NCBI RefSeq assembly: GCF_947495925.1
Contig: NZ_CANMAU010000007.1
Coordinates: 62,001-126,000, forward strand
From: an uncultured Algibacter sp.
GTDB taxonomy: Bacteria; Bacteroidota; Bacteroidia; Flavobacteriales; Flavobacteriaceae
DNA: 64,000 bases
Direction: 5' to 3'
In this document: positions 52,663 to 62,139 of the stretch, in pieces
Layout of the letters: every line of letters starts with the position of its first letter
How positions within the stretch are numbered: the first letter of the stretch is position 1
Program-made: the position numbers and the translations under genes
The notes under the pieces: model-generated
Told to the model about the DNA's origin: nothing
What the model saw: the letters and a program-made list of their open reading frames with translations, nothing else
Database searches by the model: none

Positions 52663-53625
52663 ATGAAATTGTTTATGTGCCATATGTATGTTTTTATTTT
52701 ATTTTCAATGTCCATAACGTTCGGAGGTTTTGCTCAAGAAAATAAAACAGACCAAAAAGCTGTTTTGGTAACTGGAGCCAGTAGCGGTATAGGTTTAAAG
52801 ATTACCGAAGAGCTGTCATCAAAAGGTTATTTTGTATATGCTGGAGCTAGAAAACAAGCCGATTTGGATAGGTTAAATGCCATGGATAATGTGCAATCTA
52901 TTAAACTTGATGTGAATAAGTGGGATGAAATTAATGCAGCTGTAGAAACCGTTAAAAAAGAAGGACGGGGCCTTTACGGACTTGTAAACAATGCGGGTGT
53001 TGCTATATTGAATCCTTTAATTGAAGTTGAAGAAGCCGATTTGGAATTTATTTTTAATGTTAATATTTATGGACCCTATAGAATCACTAAAGCCTTTGCA
53101 CCATTAATTATTGAATCTAAAGGGCGTATTGCTACCATAAGTTCTATTTCTGGAATTTTATCTCATAGTTTTTTTGGACCTTATAGTATGAGTAAACATG
53201 CGATGGAAGCCTTTACAGATGCCCTTTCAGCTGAAATGAAAAAGTTTGATGTTCATGTAAGTGCCATTGAACCTGGTAATTATAATTCTAAAATAATCGA
53301 ATCTTTGATTAAAAGAATGGAATCAAATGACATTAGTTTTAAAAACTCCTTATATAAGGAAGAATTTGAAAAACTAATATCTGCATATGGAGCCGATAGA
53401 AGTCGTTTTAAAGACCCAAAAGAAGTATCAGACGCTGTCGAAAAAGCTCTCTTTTCAGATAACCCAAAACCCCGATATATGGTTGTGCCTAATGAGATGG
53501 AAGCCAACTGGACTATTACACAAATTTTGCGAGAAATGGTACAGCTTAATGAAAATCAATCCTATAAGTATGATAGAGAAGCCTTAATTGAGATACTTGA
53601 TAAGGTATTAGCAGAAACTGAATAG
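52663..53625 (+). CDS. SDR family oxidoreductase with an N-terminal signal peptide
   Basis: A 320-residue classical-type short-chain dehydrogenase with all catalytic motifs: TGASSGIG, NNAGV, the Ser in ATISSISG, and YSMSK. In front of it is a 30-residue hydrophobic leader, MYVFILFSMSITFGGFAQ preceded by MKLFMCH, that looks like a Sec signal peptide ending in FAQ. NAD(P)-dependent enzymes normally stay in the cytoplasm. Exported SDRs are rare, but I have seen this form in other flavobacteria. A cytoplasmic start would need a later codon; there is no Met between the leader and the Rossmann strand. Confidence 0.85.
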   Translation: MKLFMCHMYVFILFSMSITFGGFAQENKTDQKAVLVTGASSGIGLKITEELSSKGYFVYAGARKQADLDRLNAMDNVQSIKLDVNKWDEINAAVETVKKEGRGLYGLVNNAGVAILNPLIEVEEADLEFIFNVNIYGPYRITKAFAPLIIESKGRIATISSISGILSHSFFGPYSMSKHAMEAFTDALSAEMKKFDVHVSAIEPGNYNSKIIESLIKRMESNDISFKNSLYKEEFEKLISAYGADRSRFKDPKEVSDAVEKALFSDNPKPRYMVVPNEMEANWTITQILREMVQLNENQSYKYDREALIEILDKVLAETE

Positions 53626-53661
53626 TTGTTAATATAAGGAAGTATGTTAGTGTGCATATTC

Positions 53662-53818
53662 AAAAAAAAGCCGCTCCGTATTTAGAGATGACGGATCGGC
53701 TTCAAACTAACCAAACTAACCATATGAAAAACTTACTATTATCTTGTATTTTACGAGTTAAGATCCTCGAAACGTTATATATAAACTAATGACTTGTTTT
53801 TATTTCTATTCAAATATA
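53662..53818 (-). ncRNA. Small RNA candidate, repeat copy F
   Basis: -7 box TATATTTG (53818-53811); a TTG lies 21 bases further up, a fair -33 match that other copies lack. Body keeps AATAGTAAGTTTTTCATATG and GGTTAGTTT x2. The stem has changed to GCCGATCCGTC.../GAGCGGC with a long TTTTTTTT tract. About 149 bases. Confidence 0.75.
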
Positions 53819-53973
53819 CTTCAGTTAGGTTTTCTTAATCAAGCTAATTGAGCTGAAACGACCTAAAAGATGAGTGAAATAGCCTAACATTAAACTAAAA
53901 TATTTGTAGGTGTTTTATTCTTTTTTTTGTCTTTACTTAGTATATTTATCAAAATTAATTTAAATCCATAATA

Positions 53974-54432
53974 ATGAAAAAATCACTTTTACTTATTGCT
54001 TTCCTTTTTGTAGGGATGACCAACTTTGCACAATCAAATGAATATATAGAAATGGTACGTGCTGTTTTAGAAACAGATACAAAAGAAGCCATTGCTGATG
54101 TTATGGAATTGAACGATGCTCAGAGTGCTGACTTTTGGGCCTTGTATGATGAGTATGAAGCACTTAGTTATTTTGTTAAAGACAAAAGAATTGCTATAAT
54201 TAAAGATTATGCTAATAACTTTGACAAGATGACGGATGAAAAAGCAGATGAATTAGTAACTAGGTTTTTTGCTTTTAAAAAGGAGGATTCGAAGTTATTG
54301 CAGAAATATTATAAAAAAATGAAGAAAGTTATTCCTGCTACTGAGGCAGCAAAATTTCTTCAAGCTATAAATAAAATTGATGACTTAGTAAATGCAAAAT
54401 TGGCATTGGAAATTCCATTAATTGAGTCATAA
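53974..54432 (+). CDS. Small exported helical protein of unknown function
   Basis: A 152-residue protein with a signal peptide (MKKSLLLIAFLFVGMTNFAQ). The mature part is all helical and charged: ELNDAQSADFWALYDEYEAL, IIKDYANNFDKMTDEKADEL and KLLQKYYKKMKKVIPATEAA. This looks like a small periplasmic four-helix or Spy/CpxP-like protein, but no family signature is certain. Monocistronic, followed by a perfect terminator. Confidence 0.75.
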   Translation: MKKSLLLIAFLFVGMTNFAQSNEYIEMVRAVLETDTKEAIADVMELNDAQSADFWALYDEYEALSYFVKDKRIAIIKDYANNFDKMTDEKADELVTRFFAFKKEDSKLLQKYYKKMKKVIPATEAAKFLQAINKIDDLVNAKLALEIPLIES

Positions 54433-54454
54433 ATAAGACTATAATTTCAATATT

Positions 54455-54486
54455 AAAAAAGCCCTTCAAATTTGAAGGGCTTTTTT
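54455..54486 (+). terminator. Terminator after the 53974 gene
   Basis: A perfect 16-base palindrome, AAAAAAGCCCTTCAAA and its complement, with T-run; 23 bases after the stop codon. Confidence 0.9.
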
Positions 54487-54502
54487 AATATTATCTAAAA
54501 AT

Positions 54503-54620
54503 AAAACCGCTCAGCCTTTGGGGGAACCGAGCGATTTTTACTAACCAAACTAAATTTTATGTATAACGATTTAATCTCTTATGTTTTAGACACCAAGTTT
54601 TTTAGAAAGTCACATTTATT
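54503..54620 (-). ncRNA. Decayed small RNA copy G
   Basis: Terminator stem AAAACCGCTCAG.../CCGAGCGATTTT and one TTTGGTTAG remain; the antisense core and the TAnnTTTG box are lost. It sits 58 bases before copy H's terminator region. Confidence 0.55.
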
Positions 54621-54677
54621 TTAAAAATATTTTTTAAGACTAGTTAGATCCTTTAAAATTAGACTTGAGATGTTAAT

Positions 54678-54835
54678 AAAAAAAACCGCTCAGTCTTTTG
54701 AGAGTACTGAGCGGTTTTCAACTAACCAAACTAACCATATGTAAAATGTATTATTAAATCCTTATTTTTAAGAGTTAAGCATCTCTTTTAAAACTATTAA
54801 CACGGACTATGTGTTTTTATTTATATTCAAATATA
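54678..54835 (-). ncRNA. Small RNA candidate, repeat copy H
   Basis: -7 box TATATTTG (54835-54828), stem AACCGCTCAGT.../ACTGAGCGGTT and TTTTTTTT. The GGTTAGTTT repeat and CATATG are kept but the core reads CATATGTAAAATGTATT on the plus strand, so the antisense segment has diverged. About 150 bases. Confidence 0.7.
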
Positions 54836-54978
54836 CATCGGGATGCACTTGATTTTAGAAGAAAAGAAGTGAAGTGTCCGGATTTCTATGTGAATCAGAT
54901 AGTATTGAAACTGAACAGATTTACGACTCAGGTAAATCGGTTAGTTTTATAAATGGTTCTCGTTTTTAAAAGTAAATA

Positions 54979-56607
54979 CTATTTAATAATAATCTTATGA
55001 GATAGCGTTGTGTTATTCGAAAGTGCAGCTTTTAAAAAGTATGTGCCAGCAGATAATTGAGAAACATCTATGCGATTGGATAAGGATAAACCTTTTGTAA
55101 AACGCTTTACAACAACTCCTAAACTATTAATAATACTTAACTGGTTTGGCTTGTAGTTAGATTCTATGTACAGATAACCTTCTTGTTTTACAGGATTAGG
55201 AAATACCCTTATAACTGAATGGTTTGTATTTTTAGATATATCTTCTACATCCAAAGTCCCTTCTGGCATATTCTCATCTAACCATTCCAATCGAACATTT
55301 ATCCAGTTTTTGAATTTATTAACCACGCCTGCGTAGGTGCTTGGTTGTGGTTCGTTACCTTCTGGTGTCCCTACATTTATACCTAGTATAGGCCATCGTT
55401 GATAGTGTCTTTCCTGAGCTTGATCCAATAATTGGTGCTCACGATCTATAAAACTATCGATACTGGTATTACTCATTATGGTAGCTCTTAGTGCCGCATA
55501 CCTATTTCCTAATTGGTTTACAAACCACGGATCCTTCATTAAACGTTCTATCCAACCATTAGGTGTTGGGGTCATCCAAGCGAATGTGGTATGGGCAAAT
55601 CCACTGCCATCAGTACCACCTCCGTTAATATTCTTATAGCCCCAGTCGTAATCCCAAACGGGACCAGAGATAATCAAACCTCCTTTACTGTCTTTATCTT
55701 TGTGATAATATTTACTTTTTTTATAAGCATCGGGATTTCTTGAGAGTTCGGATATGATTAAATAGTCTATAAAAGAGAGTACATCAATGTAGGCGCGATA
55801 CCCCATGTTTTCGTCAGTAAAGTTATCACCAAATAAAACGGTCTCAAAACCCGATATGTAGTCTTTTATGTACTCCTTTTGAGTTGAAGAAATGTCTTTA
55901 GCCTTAGGGTCGTGATATACATAACGCACATCGTTAAAAGGAACATTTTCTGGAGAGAAATCTCCTAACCAACTATCACTTCCATCTTGTTCAAAATAGT
56001 CAACTTTAAATATGTAGCCACCAGTTAAATCATCACCAGAATTCTCATCAGGTTTTAGGTTTGATACATTAACACGATTTTTATCCTGTTTTATCTTTTC
56101 AGTGAGAATATAGATGCCATCATAACTTCCATTAAGAATCACTTCACAATGTTTGGTTCGAGGCGCATAATGCCCCATTTCTCTAGATAAATGAAAGGTT
56201 AAAGAATTTCTCATCATAACCTTATCGTTATAATTGGCTAAAAGAATCCAATCGTTTTCTTTGGGCATATGAAATAAAGGAATATTTAGGTTTTCACCCA
56301 GTTCATCTCTAGTTTCAAATCCATAAGGTTTTTGAGGTAATGTAGCAGAAAAATTTCCTCTAATTTCGATACCAATATGTCCATTATAAACAGTTGCAGG
56401 ATCTGTTACTTTATTATCAACGCTTGTACCATTATCTATAATTGATAAATTCGCGTTTATTTTTGGTTCATCAACCACAGGCGCATTATTTTCAGTATCT
56501 ATTATAAATATAGGAAGATTAGACTCTTCTAAAACTATATCTGGAGTTTGAGAAATAACCTTAAAAGATACTAATACAAATAAGCCTAAAAAGATGTGTT
56601 TAATCAT
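54979..56607 (-). CDS. CotH-like protein with type IX secretion tail
   Basis: A 542-residue secreted protein. Signal peptide (ending VISQ), a short spacer strand (LPIFIIDTENN), and the CotH domain over about 60-430: GIEIRGNFSATLPQKPYGFE, DWILLANYNDKVMMRNSL, GIYILTEKIKQDKNRVN and the metal-site-like GPVWDYDWGYKN. The tail (NHSVIRVFPNPVKQEG, LSAGTYFLKA) is a type A sorting domain. It is the intact counterpart of the amber-interrupted gene at 23823. Alone here; the biological role is not known. Confidence 0.88.
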   Translation of the reverse strand: MIKHIFLGLFVLVSFKVISQTPDIVLEESNLPIFIIDTENNAPVVDEPKINANLSIIDNGTSVDNKVTDPATVYNGHIGIEIRGNFSATLPQKPYGFETRDELGENLNIPLFHMPKENDWILLANYNDKVMMRNSLTFHLSREMGHYAPRTKHCEVILNGSYDGIYILTEKIKQDKNRVNVSNLKPDENSGDDLTGGYIFKVDYFEQDGSDSWLGDFSPENVPFNDVRYVYHDPKAKDISSTQKEYIKDYISGFETVLFGDNFTDENMGYRAYIDVLSFIDYLIISELSRNPDAYKKSKYYHKDKDSKGGLIISGPVWDYDWGYKNINGGGTDGSGFAHTTFAWMTPTPNGWIERLMKDPWFVNQLGNRYAALRATIMSNTSIDSFIDREHQLLDQAQERHYQRWPILGINVGTPEGNEPQPSTYAGVVNKFKNWINVRLEWLDENMPEGTLDVEDISKNTNHSVIRVFPNPVKQEGYLYIESNYKPNQLSIINSLGVVVKRFTKGLSLSNRIDVSQLSAGTYFLKAALSNNTTLSHKIIIK

Positions 56608-56851
56608 GTCTCAATAAAATGTTTAAGAAAATAAGTACCTAATGTAGTTAATATTTCCTAGAACCTTTATTTATGTTATTGAAACTTGGTAAATGTAAAA
56701 AATCACCGACAAAGTGTTCGATTTTATGCTGTGGAAGCTTCTTATAATGCCGTTGTAATAAAGTTTAATTGTTTGAATTATAGGAATGAACAGCCTATTT
56801 CGGTTGCTATTGCATAATGCGAATTGAGTAAAAGAGTAATTTGATTGTTTA

Positions 56852-57472
56852 TTAGTCTACTTTTAGTTTGAGTGATTCAAAAGCATCTGTAAGAATACCA
56901 ATTAATCCGTGTTTGGTTTCGCCTTTTTTAATCGTTGCGCCATGAATATTGTAATCAAATAGCTCCGACTGAAATTTTTTGTTAGCTGAACCTGCAGCTA
57001 TCATATTTCCACCGGCTAAGGCAGGCCCTAAAACTAATCCAATAGGTGTAGAGCTTGTGGTTTCTGTTACTCCATATGCATTTGTTTCATGGGTATAAAA
57101 GTTAACTGGAGTTAGTAGTAAATAGAACAGGTAAGTAGCCGGACTTTGTTTTAAGATCTTAAAGACTTTTTCGTTTTCCATAACGTATATTTCAGATCCG
57201 TTAGCATAGGTTAGTTTGACATCTCGACCAAAAACAATGTCGTTTTCTGAATTGTTGGTGACTTTAATAGCAACCAATTTAACCCCCTTTTTTATTTCCT
57301 TTTTTTCGTACTTTTTATCTAATAGGTCGTATTTATATTCCAACTTAATACTATCAACCTCTGAGGAAGAAATAAAGTTAATAGATTTTGGCTCAATCAA
57401 TTTGTAGCCAGAAGCACAACAGGTTAGCATAATTGTAAAAAGAGCAAGTAATACTGTGCAAAATATTCTCAT
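56852..57472 (-). CDS. Lipoprotein of unknown function
   Basis: A 206-residue protein with a lipoprotein signal (LLALFTIMLTCCASG). The mature N-terminal half looks beta-rich (VKLVAIKVTNNSENDIVFGR, KLTYANGSEIYVMENEKV), like an immunoglobulin-type domain. A short hydrophobic stretch (YLFYLLLTPVNF) and a small-residue segment (LVLGPALAGGNMIAAGSA) follow. No family is recognised. It faces the same way as the carbonic anhydrase gene but 80 bases separate them. Confidence 0.7.
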   Translation of the reverse strand: MRIFCTVLLALFTIMLTCCASGYKLIEPKSINFISSSEVDSIKLEYKYDLLDKKYEKKEIKKGVKLVAIKVTNNSENDIVFGRDVKLTYANGSEIYVMENEKVFKILKQSPATYLFYLLLTPVNFYTHETNAYGVTETTSSTPIGLVLGPALAGGNMIAAGSANKKFQSELFDYNIHGATIKKGETKHGLIGILTDAFESLKLKVD

Positions 57473-57550
57473 AAATTTAGTTTAGGTTATAAAAGAGAAA
57501 TAATTAAACCTGGTTTGTAAACATATATAATTGTAAGAAAGGATAATGTT

Positions 57551-58348
57551 TTAATAGTTGTATTTTACTATACGACCGTTAAGTGGTTGTTCGTTTCTAT
57601 AGTTATTTACAGGCATGTTACTTTTTAAAGTTAATACCTCTTCAACAGATAGGATGAAAGGTTCTTTAAAGACTACCCAGTCCACACTTTCCGTGCAGGG
57701 TGGCGTCGTTAAAGACCCTTTATAAGTATAGTAGCTTTTCTTGTCTAATTTTAAATATGATAAGTCAATTTGTTCGTCAATATCTTTGACTTCGCCATTT
57801 TCAAGAGGTAAGAAGCTTTGAAAAAATTCGAATAAATCACTTTCAGCGCCTTCTTCACCCAAAATACCTAAAACAGTGTATTCTCCACTTTTACTTTGGT
57901 GTACTAAGTGCATTTCAATAGGATATATAAGACCATTAATTTTATGCTCTGCAGGCTCATGAAAATGTATTTGTTTTAAATAATAAATATCCTTTTTATA
58001 ACGTATAGAATCTATAGATTTAAATGCAAACTTTATGGAATGGCCATCGTTTTGAACCTCACTTAGAAATGTATTTGGTGTGTAAAACATTTCGAATTTA
58101 TTACTAATCTTAATAGAATCGGCACTTCTATGTATGATGTTGATAGGCGATTGTAGTTCGCCATCGCAGTCCGAGTTTTTTTCTATTTCAGCCCAATGCC
58201 GTGGAGATGTTTCTCCAGAATAGCCCCAATGCTTTTCATCTGTAGCATGTATTTCAGTTTTTTCAATGTTTTTTTTTTGAGAATTAGGTGCCTGAATACA
58301 AGCGCTCAATAATATAAGTAAAATACTAGGCAATAGCATAGTTTTCAT
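57551..58348 (-). CDS. Alpha-class carbonic anhydrase lipoprotein
   Basis: A 265-residue periplasmic enzyme interconverting CO2 and bicarbonate. The zinc histidines are in IHFHEPAEH and EMHLVHQS, and the fold markers HWGYSGETSPRHW, LQSPINI, and SLTTPPCTESVDW are all present. The signal (MKTMLLPSILLILLSAC) is that of a lipoprotein. The open frame extends 13 codons further, but I start at the ATG ending at 58348, which gives a standard signal. Another ATG two codons earlier (58354) is possible. Confidence 0.9.
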   Translation of the reverse strand: MKTMLLPSILLILLSACIQAPNSQKKNIEKTEIHATDEKHWGYSGETSPRHWAEIEKNSDCDGELQSPINIIHRSADSIKISNKFEMFYTPNTFLSEVQNDGHSIKFAFKSIDSIRYKKDIYYLKQIHFHEPAEHKINGLIYPIEMHLVHQSKSGEYTVLGILGEEGAESDLFEFFQSFLPLENGEVKDIDEQIDLSYLKLDKKSYYTYKGSLTTPPCTESVDWVVFKEPFILSVEEVLTLKSNMPVNNYRNEQPLNGRIVKYNY

Positions 58349-58451
58349 TGTCATGATACCTCGGCTTCTTATGGTTTGTAGGGACAAATTTAAATAGACT
58401 AAAGTATTAAAAAGCTTACTTTTGTCAGCTTTTTAATTGCAATAGACTAAT

Positions 58452-60818
58452 TTATCGTCTTCTACCAGAAAACTCCATGGCTTCACCTTTGCCAAAACCG
58501 TAGCTTACACCAAAAGAAACGAATCGCCCGCGTTGGCGCCTATTATAAACAAAAAAATCTGGTTGTATGGTTGTATTTTCAGAAACTCGAGACGCAAAGA
58601 CATCGCGTACACTCATGTTTAGAATGATTTTTCCTTTGAATACTTTTTTTCTCAAGCCAAGATCTGCAAAATAAATATCGTCAACTTCACCTTGTACGGT
58701 AAGGTATTTTGACCTGTAGTCGCCTGACACTTCTAAATCAAACTCAGCAGGTAGTTTAAATTTTGAAGTTATTCTAGTAGACCATCTATTACCTTTAAAA
58801 TCAAAGGAAGTCATTTCAAAATCACCATCCCTATTAAAGTAATTCAAATTAAAATCACCATTTATTGAGAACCAATTTAGGGGAGAATATTTTCCATTTA
58901 ACTCAATACCCGTAGTGGTATTACTTCCAACATTTTCAGGCCTAGAGACACTAATGTTGTCTTCAAAATAAGTGATACGCTCAATAACATCAACGGTGTA
59001 ACGGTTGTATAAACTCCAATTTAAAGAGGCCTTGCCAAATTTATGAATACTAGTGATTTCAAATGAATCTGTATATTCAGGTTGTAAATTGGGGTTACCG
59101 GTAGAAATACTATAGTTATTTCGAATGTTTGAAAATGGATTTAGTTCTCTTAATCTAGGTCTTCTTATTCTTCTAGAGTAGCCGGCTTGCAAAGAAAATT
59201 TGTCACTTACTTTATAAGAGGTATGTCCGCTCGGGAAAAAATCTGTGTAATTTTTTTTATTTATTTCATTGGTATTCTCCAAGAGGGTTTTTAAATCGGT
59301 GTTTTCAGCTCTCAGTCCTAATTTTATACCCCATTTTTCACCTTCAAAAGCGACTGTAGAATACAGGGCCAGAACATTCTGATCTAAGTCAAAAATATTC
59401 GTCAAATTCGGATTGTTTACCCATTCGCCATTTTCAAACTCACTTACCGCAAAATCATTAGTAACGCCATTTAATACATATTGAGATCCTGTTTCTAAGG
59501 TATATTTGTCTAAAAATGGATGAACATAATCTAATTTGAAAGTATAGTCTTCTAAGGAATAGTCTGTTCGCGTTTTTTGTTGAAAATCTTCAATATCTCC
59601 AAAAGTTGTCATGTTCTGAAAAGACGAAGACTGATCTTTACTGAAGGAACTCCCCAAGGCACTAAACAATAAACTTTGCTCTTTATGTCTTTTGAAATCT
59701 TTCTTGTATTGTAGTTCATAACGCAACTTAGGATTAGTAGCCTCGGTAACCTCGATTCTTGTCCAGCGATCTGTTATGGTGTTAGACGCATCACTTTGAT
59801 TGAAATAAGCCAGTGCATTTTGATCTTCAACTTCATAAGCTATAGCTGCTGAAAGTGTTATAATATTATTATCGTTTAAATGATAATCAGTACCAATGAG
59901 TAGGTTTCCAAATTTTTCATCAAACTCACCCTCTCCCGTACTTCTTATGGTAATATTATTTACTAAATCTTTATTGATATACTCCGATTCTGATGGGTAG
60001 GTCCGTATGCCAAATCCCATTTGGCTAAATAAATTAAACTTTTCTGTGCGCTTATTTAAACTTAAACCAAAACTATTACTATTGGGTGAGCCAACATTTA
60101 AAGTTGCTGAACCATTTAAGCCTTTTTTTTCAGACTTTTTTATTATGATATTTATAATTCCTGTTGAACCTTCGGCATCATATTTGGCTGAAGGATTTGT
60201 AATGACCTCAATTTTTTCAATCATATCAGCCGTTATTGTACCTAATGCATTTCCATCAGCATTGGCTAGAATAGAAGGTTTCCCATTAATCAATATTTGA
60301 ACACCTTGGCTGCCTCTCAAGCTTATTTCACCTTCTATATTAACATTAACTGATGGTACATTATTTAATACTTCATAAGCACTAGCACCTGTAGAACTTA
60401 AATCAGCCCCTACATTAAACACGCGTTTGTCTAGCTTAAATTCAAGTTGAGATTTTTCTGCCCGAATGACAACTTCATCCAGTGCTTCATTATCTTCATT
60501 AAGAATAATAGTTTTTAAATCAACCGTATTATTAATTATTTTGAAATCTTTAAAAGATCTTGTTTTAAATCCAATAAAACTAACATCAATATAGAAATTA
60601 GATGCATTTGTACTAATTGAAAAAGAACCGTCCTCATTACTTATCGTTCCTGTGATAGGTTCTTTAGAATCCGAATTTAGGATGGATATAGTGGCGTATT
60701 CGATAGCTAAGTTGTTGTTATTTTCTATAACCTTTCCTTTAATTTCAATGTCTTGATTCTGAGAAGAAACATAGTTTATATTGAAAAGTATTATAATAAA
60801 TAGTAATGGTTGACGCAT
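58452..60818 (-). CDS. TonB-dependent-receptor-like outer membrane beta-barrel protein
   Basis: A 788-residue protein: signal peptide (YVSSQ), a CarboxypepD_reg-like domain (25-105), a plug (110-225; EVLNNVPSVNVNIEGEISLR, VITNPSAKYDAEGSTGIINI) and a barrel of about 550 residues ending GVSYGFGKGEAMEFSGRRR. It belongs to the outer-membrane beta-barrel family (OMP_b-brl_3) common in Bacteroidota. The usual C-terminal aromatic is not the last residue. No SusD partner is adjacent, so its substrate is not a typical Sus glycan. Independent transcription. Confidence 0.85.
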   Translation of the reverse strand: MRQPLLFIIILFNINYVSSQNQDIEIKGKVIENNNNLAIEYATISILNSDSKEPITGTISNEDGSFSISTNASNFYIDVSFIGFKTRSFKDFKIINNTVDLKTIILNEDNEALDEVVIRAEKSQLEFKLDKRVFNVGADLSSTGASAYEVLNNVPSVNVNIEGEISLRGSQGVQILINGKPSILANADGNALGTITADMIEKIEVITNPSAKYDAEGSTGIINIIIKKSEKKGLNGSATLNVGSPNSNSFGLSLNKRTEKFNLFSQMGFGIRTYPSESEYINKDLVNNITIRSTGEGEFDEKFGNLLIGTDYHLNDNNIITLSAAIAYEVEDQNALAYFNQSDASNTITDRWTRIEVTEATNPKLRYELQYKKDFKRHKEQSLLFSALGSSFSKDQSSSFQNMTTFGDIEDFQQKTRTDYSLEDYTFKLDYVHPFLDKYTLETGSQYVLNGVTNDFAVSEFENGEWVNNPNLTNIFDLDQNVLALYSTVAFEGEKWGIKLGLRAENTDLKTLLENTNEINKKNYTDFFPSGHTSYKVSDKFSLQAGYSRRIRRPRLRELNPFSNIRNNYSISTGNPNLQPEYTDSFEITSIHKFGKASLNWSLYNRYTVDVIERITYFEDNISVSRPENVGSNTTTGIELNGKYSPLNWFSINGDFNLNYFNRDGDFEMTSFDFKGNRWSTRITSKFKLPAEFDLEVSGDYRSKYLTVQGEVDDIYFADLGLRKKVFKGKIILNMSVRDVFASRVSENTTIQPDFFVYNRRQRGRFVSFGVSYGFGKGEAMEFSGRRR

Positions 60819-60897
60819 ATAGGATTCTGATTAATCGAACTCCGTAAAATTAAGTAAAATTAAGCCTGACCTATTTACGCTATTTATTAAAGTATTC

Positions 60898-61031
60898 TTA
60901 ATTTTTCTTTCTACTGGCCTTAGTTAAAGGGTTAAATGCTGTGCACAAATCTAGCCAGTAGGATAGGACTTTTTCGGTGTCAAAACCTTCGGGAGTTATA
61001 AAAATATAGCCTTTCATTGGACGGTCTCTAA
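60898..61031 (-). pseudogene. C-terminal fragment of a TfoX/Sxy-type gene
   Basis: A stretch of 39 codons (MKGYIFITPEGFDTEKVLSY then WLDLCTAFNPLTKASRKKN) matches the last 41 codons of the intact TfoX-like protein at 62140, differing at about eight places. The match begins at RPMKGY; upstream sequence hits stops and has no counterpart. It lies beyond the aldo/keto reductase gene, so that gene is flanked by an intact copy and a partial copy of the same sequence. Confidence 0.8.
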
Positions 61032-61112
61032 ATATAAAATTATTGCTTTTTATTAACTAAGTTAATGTAGCCCTCAAACTAAAATAATTTGGAAGTTATA
61101 ATATGTTAAAAA

Positions 61113-62099
61113 TTAATAAGCTCCACGAACATTTTTGTGAATCTCATCGTAATAAAGCTTCGATAAATCATGATGTATTTCTTTAGTTAGTTTGCTTAGT
61201 TTAGAGGCTTGAGTATTAGAAATGACTTGTTTTGGAGAGCTTGCACCTGGAATAATAGTGCTTACTGCTTTGTGATCTAAAATCCAACGTAATGCAAATT
61301 GAACCATAGCTAAATTGTTAGGGAGCATGTTGTTTTCTATAGTATTTACTATGTCAATGCCTTTTTCAAAGGGTACACCAGCGAAGGTTTCTCCAACATT
61401 AAAGAGTTCTCCATTTTTGTTATAATTTCTATGATCATTCTCTGCAAACGTGGTGTTTTTTGAAAACTTTCCAGAAAGTAAACCACTTGCTAAAGGTAAT
61501 CTTACAACAATGCCAACACCTTTATCTTCAGCTTGAGGTAATAATTCTTTTACCAACTTTTGCCTAAAAATATTAAATATGACTTGTAAGGATGTTATTC
61601 CTTCTTGCTCTATGCAGAATAAACCTTCTTCCACCGTTTCTATGCTAGCACCAAAATGGTTTATAAGACCTTCTTGTTGCATTTCGCGCAGCCATTCAAA
61701 AATATCGCCTTGTTTCAAAATATCAAAAGGAACACAATGTAACTGCAATAAATCTATGCTATCAACCCCAAGACGCTGCAATGAACCTTCAATAGATTGC
61801 CTTAATTTATCTTTAGAATATTTATCTGGGTAAACGTTTCCATTTCTCCCAAACTTAGTAGCTATTTTTATAGGCGTGCTATGTTGTTTTATAAAATCAC
61901 CTATTAATGACTCACTTTTTCCATCTCCATAAACATCCGCTGTATCAAAAAATGTAACTCCATTTTTAATGGCTTCGTTTAAAATATTGAAGCTTTCATC
62001 CTTAGATAGGTTTTTACCCCAATCTGCTCCCAATTGCCAGCAGCCCAATCCTATCTCACTTACTTCAAATCCATGGTTTCCTAATTGTCTGTAATTCAT
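61113..62099 (-). CDS. Aldo/keto reductase
   Basis: A 328-residue NADPH-dependent oxidoreductase. The start MNYRQLGNHGFEVSEIGLGC, the catalytic Asp/Tyr in FFDTADVYGDGKSES, the Lys in IKIATKFGR and the LLQLHCVP histidine are all there; the phosphate-binding end is IIPGASSPKQVISN. Substrate unknown. It lies 40 bases downstream of the TfoX-like gene on the same strand and is bounded on the other side by the fragment of that gene. Confidence 0.88.
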   Translation of the reverse strand: MNYRQLGNHGFEVSEIGLGCWQLGADWGKNLSKDESFNILNEAIKNGVTFFDTADVYGDGKSESLIGDFIKQHSTPIKIATKFGRNGNVYPDKYSKDKLRQSIEGSLQRLGVDSIDLLQLHCVPFDILKQGDIFEWLREMQQEGLINHFGASIETVEEGLFCIEQEGITSLQVIFNIFRQKLVKELLPQAEDKGVGIVVRLPLASGLLSGKFSKNTTFAENDHRNYNKNGELFNVGETFAGVPFEKGIDIVNTIENNMLPNNLAMVQFALRWILDHKAVSTIIPGASSPKQVISNTQASKLSKLTKEIHHDLSKLYYDEIHKNVRGAY

Positions 62100-62139
62100 T
62101 TTTAATTATTTTTTTCCTGTAGCTTAATAAACTACATCA

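Noticed and set aside
38393-54835. CRISPR array
   Set aside because: Repeats are about 140 bases and are separated by unrelated genes over kilobases; there are no short regular spacers and no cas genes.
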